Of a stretch of DNA of 17,573 nucleotides, positions 1 through 6,752 are shown piece after piece. Below the pieces are notes generated by a model. The model worked only from the letters and a program-made list of their open reading frames with translations, made no database searches and was not told the origin of the DNA. Made by a program: the position numbers and the translations under genes. The stretch lies in the NCBI GenBank assembly GCA_017520105.1, contig JAFWRL010000261.1, forward strand, positions 1 through 17,573, written 5' to 3'. The stretch's first letter is position 1, and each line of letters begins with the position of its first letter. The DNA is from Fibrobacter sp. (GTDB taxonomy: Bacteria > Fibrobacterota > Fibrobacteria > Fibrobacterales > Fibrobacteraceae).

Positions 1-20
1 AGCCCCGAAACAATCAATTA

Positions 21-49
21 AAAATGGAACCTGAAAAGGTTCCATTTTT
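21..49 (-). terminator. Rho-independent terminator, probably bidirectional
   Basis: A perfect 11-bp stem (21-31 with 38-48) closes a 6-base loop and is flanked by A-rich and T-rich sequence on both sides. It lies about 40 bases past the stop codon of the minus-strand GAF-GGDEF gene and fits as its terminator. It could equally end a plus-strand gene entering from the left of the window. Confidence 0.75.
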
Positions 50-87
50 GCTTCGTCTAAAATGATACTGAGCAACTCACTAGAATA

Positions 88-1440
88 TTACCGCATCACG
101 GCATCGCCCATGACGACGCGGTTTCCGCCAGCCTGCATGGCCATCTGGAGCGAGGCTTCCGCTGTATAGATGAGCGAACCAGCGTCCTTGGCGTGGGTAG
201 GCATCACGGCGACGCCCATGCTGAGCGTAGTCGCGAGGATTCCTTCGCCGTAAGCAATTTGGAGCTGCGAGATTTCATTGCGAATGCGTTCGGCGCGGTC
301 CCTAGTAATACTGAGGTCTGCACCCGGCATAATCACACAGAACACGTCATCGGAATAGCGGCACGGGATGTCTTCGCCACGGATGTAGCTAGGCAGACGT
401 TGTCCTAACTCCCAGAAGAGCTGTTCCACGGCATGGCGGCCTTGCGAGTTCTGCACAGCAGGGATAGCGTCGGGATAAAGCATCACGATGCCGATGGGCG
501 ACTTGTGGCGCATAGCAGCAGTGATTTCGCGGTTGAGCGACTCTTCCATATAACGTCTGTTAAAGAGTCCGGTAAGTACATCGCGAATGCTATGTTGTTC
601 AAAACGCATGTTCAGGTCTTGATTTGCGACATAGAGTCCGAACGCAGCAGAGACAATACTCACCTTCGCCTGCCAGTATTCCTTTGTCTCGGTTTCGGGG
701 AGTTTATCCACCTGGATTGTCAAGATGCCAAAATGTTCTTCGAGACCTTCCACGGGAGCACAAATAGCAAGGCCCTTCGGGCGGTGGTGCAAGTGAGTGC
801 AGCCACTGGAGACTTCGGGCGAACTGTAGTCGGTTACGACGATATCACCAGTGTTAAAGCTAGCGCATTCGGCGGGTAACACAGTCTCATCGCTGATGAC
901 GTTCGGGCCAAAGCGGAATATCTGCGAAAGCTCGGTCTGCACACCGCCGTACATATAAAGTACGCCCGAAGCATCGGGGAAGAGTTCCGGCAAAAGCTTC
1001 TGCATAGCGTCGATGACTTCGGTGAACGGACGGTTGCGAATGACGGCGAGTTTAAAAGCATTCCAAGTTTCGAGAGGGAATCCAACCTTGAAGGCGGCCA
1101 CATCAAGTTGCTTGACGGACACGGGCACAGACTGTTTGAGAGCCTGTGCAGCGGGGATAGCCCCCGGCGGGAGGTCGGGTTTCTTTTCTTCTTGCTGGTG
1201 GATAGGCACAAACTGCGTGACTTTCGGTTGCGGCCTGTTCAAGACTTCGTTAAAATCGTTCTCAATCGATTCGATTTGTCTCTTGCAGACAGTGTAGAAC
1301 ACAAAGCCGAGCACTGCCCCCCAAGCACCGACAAAAATAAACTTCGCCCCGATGGACATTGTTTCTTCGGGGACGACGTAAGCGACAATGACGCCCATCA
1401 AAAAGGCGACCAACCAAAAAATATATTTGACGATATTCAT
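88..1440 (-). CDS. Membrane GAF-GGDEF protein, catalytically degenerate, likely c-di-GMP receptor
   Basis: 450 residues. Two hydrophobic segments (about 7-23 and 32-50) form an N-terminal membrane hairpin. A Pro/Gln-rich linker follows, then a GAF-type domain (about 125-270) and a GGDEF-type domain (about 286-445) opening with the usual RDVLTGLFNRRYMEESL. The domain fold is clear but catalysis is doubtful. The first metal-binding Asp (the D of the LDIDHFK block) is Tyr322, the substrate Asn position is Gln330, and the signature GGEEF reads SDDVF (363-367). The inhibitory I-site RxxD is intact as RGED (354-357), exactly five residues before the signature. This membrane-GAF-degenerate GGDEF-I-site layout resembles PelD, a known c-di-GMP receptor; the parallel is inference. 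The ATG at 1440 is the first in frame. No Shine-Dalgarno is visible. The gene is divergent from the radical SAM gene. Confidence 0.9.
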   Translation of the reverse strand: MNIVKYIFWLVAFLMGVIVAYVVPEETMSIGAKFIFVGAWGAVLGFVFYTVCKRQIESIENDFNEVLNRPQPKVTQFVPIHQQEEKKPDLPPGAIPAAQALKQSVPVSVKQLDVAAFKVGFPLETWNAFKLAVIRNRPFTEVIDAMQKLLPELFPDASGVLYMYGGVQTELSQIFRFGPNVISDETVLPAECASFNTGDIVVTDYSSPEVSSGCTHLHHRPKGLAICAPVEGLEEHFGILTIQVDKLPETETKEYWQAKVSIVSAAFGLYVANQDLNMRFEQHSIRDVLTGLFNRRYMEESLNREITAAMRHKSPIGIVMLYPDAIPAVQNSQGRHAVEQLFWELGQRLPSYIRGEDIPCRYSDDVFCVIMPGADLSITRDRAERIRNEISQLQIAYGEGILATTLSMGVAVMPTHAKDAGSLIYTAEASLQMAMQAGGNRVVMGDAVMR

Positions 1441-1447
1441 ATTATAA

Positions 1448-1453
1448 ATAATA
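1448..1453 (-). promoter_or_regulatory. Possible -10 box for the GAF-GGDEF gene
   Basis: On the minus strand TATTAT lies seven bases before the ATG at 1440. A TATAAT also abuts the ATG directly. The region is very AT-rich, so the assignment is weak. No Shine-Dalgarno is present, which would fit a leaderless start. Confidence 0.35.
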
Positions 1454-1531
1454 TTAAAATATTACGGGCGATGGAGATAAAGTCCCTTCAAAAAGGTGTA
1501 AAATTTTCTTTTTTAAAGATTCCTTTAATTC

Positions 1532-1537
1532 TATATT
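1532..1537 (+). promoter_or_regulatory. -10 box TATATT, predicted leaderless start
   Basis: TATATT ends seven bases before the ATG at 1545. With the usual spacing, transcription would begin at 1544-1545, at the start codon itself. No Shine-Dalgarno is found in the preceding 30 bases. No convincing -35 box is visible. Confidence 0.6.
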
Positions 1538-1544
1538 TGTTCGC

Positions 1545-4118
1545 ATGACCATTCTCGAAAAAATTGCGCTTGCGCTCCCGGCAGTCGAAAGCCCAGCCCG
1601 TTATATGGGAGGCGAAGCGAATAGTGTTGTCAAAGACCATAGCAAGATGCTTGCTCGTATGGCGTTCGTGTTCCCGGACACCTACGAAATCGGCATGAGC
1701 AACAACGGGCTACGCATTCTGTACCATGTGCTGAACCGCGAACCGGACTTGCTTTGCGAAGTGGCTTTTGCACCGTGGGACGACATGGCGGCGGAGATGA
1801 AGAAGTTCGATATCCCGCTTTACACGCACGCAAGCTATACCGCAGTCAAGGATTACGAGGTGGTGGGGCTCACGCTCCAGACGGAGCTCAACTTTACGAA
1901 CGTGCCCTACGTGCTTGAGCTTGCTGGGATTCCGGCATGGCAGAAAGACCGCGCCGAGAGCGACCCGATAGTCGTTTCTGGCGGACCTGCAATGGGAAAC
2001 CCGGAACCGGTTGCCGACTTCTTTGATGCGTTCATGATTGGCGATGGCGAAAAGCTGATTGTTGAATTTGTACGGTGCGTGGGCGAAGGCCGCAAGGCTG
2101 GTCTCAAGCGTTCCGAAATTCTAGAGAATTTATCTAAAATAGATGGGGTGTATGTACCGAGTCTGCGGGAGGTCGTCAAAAACGAATTTGGCGTTATCGT
2201 TCCAAAAGAACCGGCAAAAGGTTCTTACGAGCATACAAATGGCGTGCGCAGACAGTTCATTCCGTTCCTGGATCCGAAGGATTACCCCATCAAGAACTTG
2301 ATTGCAAACATGCAGCTTGTTCACAACCGCTTTAGCGTGGAAGTGATGCGCGGTTGCGCTCAGGGTTGCCGTTTCTGCCAGGCGGGCATCTGGTATAGAC
2401 CGTGCCGCGAGCTCAACCCGGACGATGTTTTGGACATTGCAAAAGCGGGCATCCAGGCTACAGGCGAACGCGAACTCGGACTTTTGTCGCTTTCTACCGC
2501 AGACTACAAGCCAGTTGAAGCATTGACGGACTCCATCATCGACGACCCGTTCTATGACAACGTTGACGTGAGCCTGCCAAGCATTCGCGTGAACAGTTTC
2601 GGACAAAGTCTTGCAGAAAAGGTCGCAGCCCTCAAAGGCGGCCGCAGTGCCACGTTTGCGCCCGAAACGGGTTCCGAACGCATCCGCAAGATGATCAACA
2701 AGACCATCAGCGACCAGGACATGTACGATGCCGCTGAACACGCGTTCTCTAGCGGATTCAATAAAATCAAGCTCTACACGATGATTGGGTTCCCGACCGA
2801 GAACTTGGACGACATGCAGGCGTTCTGCGATCTCATCTTCAATCTCGTGAAGATTGGGCGTAAGTACAACCGCGGCATCCAAATTGCAGTAAGCATCGGC
2901 ATTCTCATTCCGAAATCATTTACCGGGCTGCAATGGGCGCCGTTTATGGACAAAGAAACTGCACTCGGTCACATCCGCTTTGTTCGTGAAAAATTCTACA
3001 AGCACCCGAACGTCAAAATCAACTGGGCCGCTTGGGAAACGAGTTTCCTCGAAGCGGTCTATAGCCGTGGCGACAGAAGCCTCGGGCCGGTCATCTACGC
3101 AGCTTACAAGAAGGGAATCATCTTCGAAAGCGACAGTTACCGCTTCGACTTCAACAAGTGGCTCGAAGTCTGGGACGAATGCGGGTACGACACAAGCTGG
3201 GTCTATCGCGAACGCGAGAAAGACGAAGTGTTCCCGTGGGACTTCATCCACGCAGGCACGTCCAAGCAGTACTTGCGCCGCGAGTGGGAAAAGGCATTCG
3301 ACCCGACGTCTGCACCGGTGCCGAACTGCAAATGGGGCGATTGCCAAAAGTGCGGCATTCCTGGCTTTGGCCAAGAAATCGTTCTCGCCGACGACCCCGT
3401 CCGCCACAAGGCGCCAAGCCGCACTCCCGACGAAATCAAGAAGCTTGTTGCAGACCGCAGACCAAGCCAGAAAGTCCACTACAGCTACAAGATTACATTC
3501 AAGAAGACTGGCATCAGCAGATTCCTCCCGCACCACAACATGCTCAGTTTCTTCGAGCGCACGTTCATCTGCGCCGGCATCCCCATCAAGTTCAGCGAAG
3601 GTTTCAGCCCCAAGCCCCGCATTGTGAACATGGGTGCCTTGCCGCTTGGCCTCGAAACGTACTGCGAAGTCATCAGCGTTGACTTGCTGCAACCCCTCGA
3701 CCTCTCGCCCGAAGGCAAGCAAAAAGTCATCCAGATGCTAAGCGCTCCGTTCCCACGCGGCATGGAGATTGTCGATATCGAGCCTTTGAAAGAAAAACTT
3801 TCGAAGCATTTCCCGAAGGCGATGGTCTATCGCCACAAGCCCGAAAGCATTCCGGCCGATCTCATGCAAAAGTTCGAACAAAAGCAGTTGCCAATTGTCA
3901 CGAACCACCGCGGCCAGCAGATGGACTTGAACGAACAAGTTCTCGGAATCGAGATTGTGGACGGGACGATGACAGTCCGCGTCAAGTGCAACAACCAAGG
4001 CACGACGCCTAGCCCGTTCGTCATTTTCGCCGGGTTGCTCGGCATCGAAATAGACCCGGCCAAGCTCGACGAAGTATCGCGCCGTTTCCTCGTCGCAAAA
4101 ATTGCAATCGAGTGGTGA
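1545..4118 (+). CDS. Fused B12-binding-type radical SAM protein (TIGR03960-like) with C-terminal DUF2344
   Basis: 857 residues. The N-terminal region (about 15-200) matches the B12-binding-like part of the TIGR03960 radical SAM family, with the block around PARYMGGE and FPDTYEIGMS, and SGGPAMGNPEP. I see no DxHxxG base-off cobalamin motif. The radical SAM cluster CxxxCxxC is Cys271, Cys275 and Cys278, within RGCAQGCRFC. A further Cys trio (595, 600, 603) lies in the linker. From about 643 the protein becomes DUF2344 (TIGR03936), recognisable by GISRFLPHHNMLSFFER and the FSEGFSPKPR block. In other bacteria these two parts can be separate neighbouring genes; here they are one chain. The biochemical role of the family is not known to me. 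The start fits the leaderless promoter, and no upstream in-frame start is needed. Confidence 0.93.
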   Translation: MTILEKIALALPAVESPARYMGGEANSVVKDHSKMLARMAFVFPDTYEIGMSNNGLRILYHVLNREPDLLCEVAFAPWDDMAAEMKKFDIPLYTHASYTAVKDYEVVGLTLQTELNFTNVPYVLELAGIPAWQKDRAESDPIVVSGGPAMGNPEPVADFFDAFMIGDGEKLIVEFVRCVGEGRKAGLKRSEILENLSKIDGVYVPSLREVVKNEFGVIVPKEPAKGSYEHTNGVRRQFIPFLDPKDYPIKNLIANMQLVHNRFSVEVMRGCAQGCRFCQAGIWYRPCRELNPDDVLDIAKAGIQATGERELGLLSLSTADYKPVEALTDSIIDDPFYDNVDVSLPSIRVNSFGQSLAEKVAALKGGRSATFAPETGSERIRKMINKTISDQDMYDAAEHAFSSGFNKIKLYTMIGFPTENLDDMQAFCDLIFNLVKIGRKYNRGIQIAVSIGILIPKSFTGLQWAPFMDKETALGHIRFVREKFYKHPNVKINWAAWETSFLEAVYSRGDRSLGPVIYAAYKKGIIFESDSYRFDFNKWLEVWDECGYDTSWVYREREKDEVFPWDFIHAGTSKQYLRREWEKAFDPTSAPVPNCKWGDCQKCGIPGFGQEIVLADDPVRHKAPSRTPDEIKKLVADRRPSQKVHYSYKITFKKTGISRFLPHHNMLSFFERTFICAGIPIKFSEGFSPKPRIVNMGALPLGLETYCEVISVDLLQPLDLSPEGKQKVIQMLSAPFPRGMEIVDIEPLKEKLSKHFPKAMVYRHKPESIPADLMQKFEQKQLPIVTNHRGQQMDLNEQVLGIEIVDGTMTVRVKCNNQGTTPSPFVIFAGLLGIEIDPAKLDEVSRRFLVAKIAIEW

Positions 4119-4124
4119 GGGGTT

Positions 4125-4159
4125 AGTAGGCAGTAAGAAGTAGGAAGTAGACAGTAGGG
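4125..4159 (+). repeat. Five tandem AGTARRN heptamers
   Basis: AGTAGGC, AGTAAGA, AGTAGGA, AGTAGAC and AGTAGGG follow one another without a gap, starting seven bases after the radical SAM stop codon. The AGTA core is invariant in all five units. The array is noncoding. Confidence 0.85.
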
Positions 4160-4161
4160 GC

Positions 4162-4227
4162 TTAGACGAGAGAAGCGTCATCCTGAGGAACGTAGTGACG
4201 AAGGATCCAGAGAAGTTAGACGAGAGA
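4162..4227 (+). repeat. Intergenic palindromic element, copy A, within a 12-bp direct repeat
   Basis: The core at 4177-4210 begins GTCATCCTGAG and ends GAAGGATCCAG, the same termini as copy C (8299-8335, opposite strand). It is bracketed by two identical TTAGACGAGAGA sequences (4162-4173 and 4216-4227). Such flanking repeats could be a target-site-like duplication or part of the element. Confidence 0.75.
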
Positions 4228-4232
4228 CCTAC

Positions 4233-4262
4233 AAAAAACATGCTACTCCAAACTTTGGAGCA
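4233..4262 (-). terminator. Probable terminator of the 70-residue protein gene
   Basis: Read on the minus strand, a short hairpin (4246-4252 with 4254-4260, the central bases unpaired) is followed by TAGCATG and then six T (4233-4238). It lies about 45 bases past the stop of the minus-strand gene. The gap between stem and T-tract makes it less than ideal. Confidence 0.5.
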
Positions 4263-4306
4263 ACAAAGCAAAAGTCCCTCGACTAAATCGTTGGTGAAAG
4301 CAGCAG

Positions 4307-4519
4307 TTATTCTGCCGGTAGAATAATTTCAATGTGGTTCGTACTGACGTTGAGGAAGTGCGTACGGAACAGATCCTTCTCGTTCCTGTCACAGACGCGT
4401 ACCTGAGTCACTGCGATAAAGTCCTTGTTTTCACGGATATAGTCCGTCAGGCGCTCGTCACGCAGCGTGTCAATCTCGCCCGTAATGACAAAATTATCTG
4501 TCCACATTTTTACTAACAT
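4307..4519 (-). CDS. Small conserved-type protein, DUF6812-like
   Basis: 70 residues, no signal peptide or membrane segment. The pattern of a TDNFVITGEI strand, RLTDYI, then FIAVTQVRV and a final hydrophobic NHIEIILP strand recalls the small DUF6812 family, which I assign from memory only. Composition (alternating beta strands, charged loops) and a precise promoter support a real gene rather than a shadow: TATATT lies exactly six bases before the ATG at 4519, with no Shine-Dalgarno. A second ATG (residue 5) is possible but would leave the promoter less well placed. It stands alone on the minus strand between two plus-strand genes. Function unknown. Confidence 0.75.
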   Translation of the reverse strand: MLVKMWTDNFVITGEIDTLRDERLTDYIRENKDFIAVTQVRVCDRNEKDLFRTHFLNVSTNHIEIILPAE

Positions 4520-4525
4520 ACCCTT

Positions 4526-4531
4526 AATATA
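4526..4531 (-). promoter_or_regulatory. -10 box TATATT, predicted leaderless start
   Basis: On the minus strand TATATT is followed by AAGGGT and then the ATG at 4519, so the predicted +1 is the A of the start codon. AAGGG lies only one base from the ATG, too close to act as a Shine-Dalgarno. Confidence 0.6.
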
Positions 4532-4594
4532 TAAATGTTATTCCAAGTAAGATGATAAAAACTTTATTTTTTAGTCCGCAAAAGCATTTTATCG

Positions 4595-4600
4595 TATATT
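4595..4600 (+). promoter_or_regulatory. -10 box TATATT of the LOG-family gene
   Basis: TATATT predicts transcription from about 4607, giving a leader of about 31 bases. The leader carries AAGAGG (4623-4628), a Shine-Dalgarno nine bases before the ATG at 4638. This gene therefore differs from its leaderless neighbours. Confidence 0.55.
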
Positions 4601-4637
4601 ATTCAGTAAATGTGCGAATAAAAAGAGGTTTAATATT

Positions 4638-5489
4638 ATGGCACCGAAAAAAATCCACCCGGTTCCGGGACAGATGGCTTATCACAATCCCGAATTCATG
4701 GAAAGCGATGCAGCGCGTACTATTCGATTCCTTTCTGAATTTTTGCAGCCTGACCAGATTTTCAAGCAGGAAGATATAAAGAACACTATCGTGTTTTTCG
4801 GTTCAGCCCGAACGCTCCCGCCTGATGAAATCAAGAAGCGCCGCAAAGGATGCAAGAACAAGGCTGAACTCGCAAGACTGGATCGACTCTCCAAAGTAGC
4901 CGAATCCTACAATGCCGGACGCGAGCTCGCCGCCCGCCTCGGCAAGTGGATTAACAAGCAACACCAAGGCTATGCCATCATGACCGGCGGAGGCCCAGGT
5001 ATCATGGAAGCCGGCAACCGCGGAGCCACCGATGTCGGAACGCCCTCGATTGGCCTGAACATCAAGTTACCGTTCGAACAACATTGCAACCCGTACTTGG
5101 ACGACGCGCTCAACCTGCAATTCCGTTATTTCTTTATCCGTAAATATTGGTTCCTGCGCATGGCCCGTGCGTTGGTAATCTTCCCCGGTGGATTCGGGAC
5201 TCTCGACGAAGCGTTCGAGATGCTCACGCTTATCCAGACCGACAAATACGCCCAGCAGATGCCGGTCGTCATCTTCGATTCGAAGTTCTGGAAGAAGGCT
5301 ATCAACTGGGATTACTTCGTCGAAACCGGCATGATCAACCCCGAAGACTTGAAACTTTTCAAGTTCTGCGACACAGTCGATGAGGCGTACGACTTCATTA
5401 CTGACGCCCTTACGAAACAAAGCGAAGGGCAGGTCACGTTTGCCCGCACCCACGTCGAAGAATTCGAAAAAAACAAGAAGAAAAAGTAG
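4638..5489 (+). CDS. LOG family protein (nucleotide 5'-monophosphate phosphoribohydrolase type)
   Basis: 283 residues, cytoplasmic. LOG-family proteins have a Rossmann fold and typically cleave the N-glycosidic bond of nucleoside 5'-monophosphates; in plants and some bacteria this activates cytokinins. Both family signatures are present: GGGPGIMEA (117-125) and PGGFGTLDE (183-191), the latter carrying the catalytic Glu191. Arg168-Lys169 lies in the expected helix before it. FGSAR (54-58) opens the nucleotide-binding fold. The chain is longer than the roughly 190-residue short LOGs because of an N-terminal extension of about 45 residues and a Lys-rich tail. The old label lysine decarboxylase for this family should not be used. 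The ATG is set by the AAGAGG ribosome binding site. The bacterial substrate cannot be told from sequence. Confidence 0.92.
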   Translation: MAPKKIHPVPGQMAYHNPEFMESDAARTIRFLSEFLQPDQIFKQEDIKNTIVFFGSARTLPPDEIKKRRKGCKNKAELARLDRLSKVAESYNAGRELAARLGKWINKQHQGYAIMTGGGPGIMEAGNRGATDVGTPSIGLNIKLPFEQHCNPYLDDALNLQFRYFFIRKYWFLRMARALVIFPGGFGTLDEAFEMLTLIQTDKYAQQMPVVIFDSKFWKKAINWDYFVETGMINPEDLKLFKFCDTVDEAYDFITDALTKQSEGQVTFARTHVEEFEKNKKKK

Positions 5490-5547
5490 TTGCAGTCACG
5501 TCATGCAGCCCCGTAAGGGGAAGCTTCCCGTTAAGTCTTGACGAGTT

Positions 5548-5584
5548 GTCACCCCGCACACTGTTGCGGGGTCGTCTTATTTTT
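5548..5584 (+). terminator. Terminator of the LOG gene, made from a GTCACCCC palindrome
   Basis: An 8-bp GC-rich stem (5551-5558 with 5565-5572) has a 6-base loop and is followed by a T-rich tract ending in five T (5580-5584). The same stem sequence recurs at 12120-12140. The kinase -10 box begins two bases after this tract, so the terminator and the next promoter are fused. Confidence 0.75.
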
Positions 5585-5585
5585 C

Positions 5586-5591
5586 TACATT
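5586..5591 (+). promoter_or_regulatory. -10 box TACATT, predicted leaderless start of the kinase gene
   Basis: TACATT, then six bases, then the ATG at 5598, which would itself be +1. A possible -35 box, TTGCGG (5564-5569), lies 16 bases upstream inside the right arm of the terminator hairpin. No Shine-Dalgarno is present. Confidence 0.5.
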
Positions 5592-5597
5592 TGGGCC

Positions 5598-6704
5598 ATG
5601 TTTTGGAACAACTTGGCTGAAACGATGGACAGGGTATCGCGCAACTTGGCGCTCCGTCCGCACTACACCATGGAAGAATACCAGCGGTGGTTCGACCATA
5701 ACCCGGATTTCAAGCACAACGGCGATGCCGAACGCATCGAGCTTATCGAGCCGCTTTCGCTAGAAGGCACCAACCAGCTTTACCGGGCGAAGCTTTGGTT
5801 ACAGCACCCCCGCGACGAAAAGCGCTACGACGAAAAAGAAATCGTCGTGAAAATTTGCAAGTACTGGGCGCATTCCGGCAAAAACCGCCTGCACCGTTTA
5901 AACATGCTCCTGAGCGCGTTCCAAGACGAAATCCGCATCAACAACCTCGTCCGCGCCACGAACATCGAAGGCGTGGTGCAGACTTTTGGCGGAGGCATCG
6001 CGGGTCGCCACCCTTACCTCAAGCTGGAATTCATCAAGGGCTGTTCGCTCGACAGAGTAATGAAACCGAAACTCACCGAAGACGAAATTGTCAAGCGTGT
6101 GGCGCAAATGGCCTATCTCGCGAACACCATCAGCCAGCTCCATTACTATCAGGTTGTCCACAAGGACCTCAAGCCCAAGAATTTGCTCCTGTGCCAAAAT
6201 CCGGCGCACAAGAACAACCATAAAATCTTGATTTGCGACTTTGGTTACGCCCAGGCAAAAATGCGAGAAACGGTCACCGAAGGCGGTGGCCTTGCGACTC
6301 CCTGCTACAGCGCACCCGAACTGACCCAGGCTAACGAAAACATCACCTACGCGGTCGATTACTTCAGCTTTGGCGCTGTCATGCACGAATACCTGACCGG
6401 GCAGAAGCTCTACCCGAAAGCAGGCGACATCTACAACGAAGACAGCCACCTCATTACCAAGCGCTACCTGGACTACATCGAGAGCGGTCGCGAAAACGTA
6501 TTCTACGACGACCGTTTCCCGGAAATCCACGACTGGATTGATGCCCTCACCACATTCGACAGCACCGAACGCATGAAAAAGAGCCCGAATCTGTTCGCCC
6601 TCGCCCACAAGCTCCGCGAAGAGGTCAACGCCCTCGGCTACCGCGACGTCAACACAGATTTCTTGTGGAACCAGCTGAACGAATACGGAAATCGCACATT
6701 TTAG
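5598..6704 (+). CDS. Stand-alone Ser/Thr-type protein kinase
   Basis: 368 residues, essentially one kinase domain, with no membrane segment or sensor domain. Visible motifs are VVKI with the ATP-anchoring Lys85, a likely helix-C Glu111, the catalytic loop HKDLKPKN (Asp190), DFG (214-216) and SAPE (238-241). The catalytic loop has Lys in place of the usual Arg (non-RD type). The region before Lys85, about 50-65, has no recognisable GxGxxG loop. Catalytic residues are otherwise intact, so activity is likely. The start is placed at ATG 5598. The frame stays open back to a TTG at 5538, but that extension would translate the terminator hairpin and lacks a ribosome site. The rhomboid-like gene starts 48 bases downstream under its own -10 box, so co-function is suggested by position only. 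Confidence 0.9.
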   Translation: MFWNNLAETMDRVSRNLALRPHYTMEEYQRWFDHNPDFKHNGDAERIELIEPLSLEGTNQLYRAKLWLQHPRDEKRYDEKEIVVKICKYWAHSGKNRLHRLNMLLSAFQDEIRINNLVRATNIEGVVQTFGGGIAGRHPYLKLEFIKGCSLDRVMKPKLTEDEIVKRVAQMAYLANTISQLHYYQVVHKDLKPKNLLLCQNPAHKNNHKILICDFGYAQAKMRETVTEGGGLATPCYSAPELTQANENITYAVDYFSFGAVMHEYLTGQKLYPKAGDIYNEDSHLITKRYLDYIESGRENVFYDDRFPEIHDWIDALTTFDSTERMKKSPNLFALAHKLREEVNALGYRDVNTDFLWNQLNEYGNRTF

Positions 6705-6739
6705 CCCCTAAGCCAATACCACTCTACTGATGATTTGTT

Positions 6740-6745
6740 TATATT
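6740..6745 (+). promoter_or_regulatory. -10 box TATATT, predicted leaderless start of the rhomboid-like gene
   Basis: TATATT ends seven bases before the ATG at 6753, predicting +1 at 6752. It lies in the 48-base gap after the kinase stop codon. There is no Shine-Dalgarno. Confidence 0.55.
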
Positions 6746-6752
6746 CATTAGT

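Noticed and set aside
433..879. 148-codon plus-strand ORF opposite the GAF-GGDEF gene
   Set aside because: Antisense shadow of a clear domain protein, with no recognisable domain of its own.
2916..3722. Long minus-strand ORF inside the radical SAM gene
   Set aside because: Mirror frame of a strongly conserved coding sequence; no promoter or ribosome site.
4125..4227. CRISPR-like array
   Set aside because: Units are seven bases without spacers; no cas genes are nearby.
5538..5597. N-terminal extension of the kinase from TTG 5538
   Set aside because: It would translate the terminator hairpin and the TACATT box, has no ribosome site, and the ATG at 5598 fits the promoter.
6735..6752. TTG start six codons earlier for the rhomboid-like gene
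   Set aside because: It overlaps the TATATT box; ATG 6753 begins a better N-terminus.
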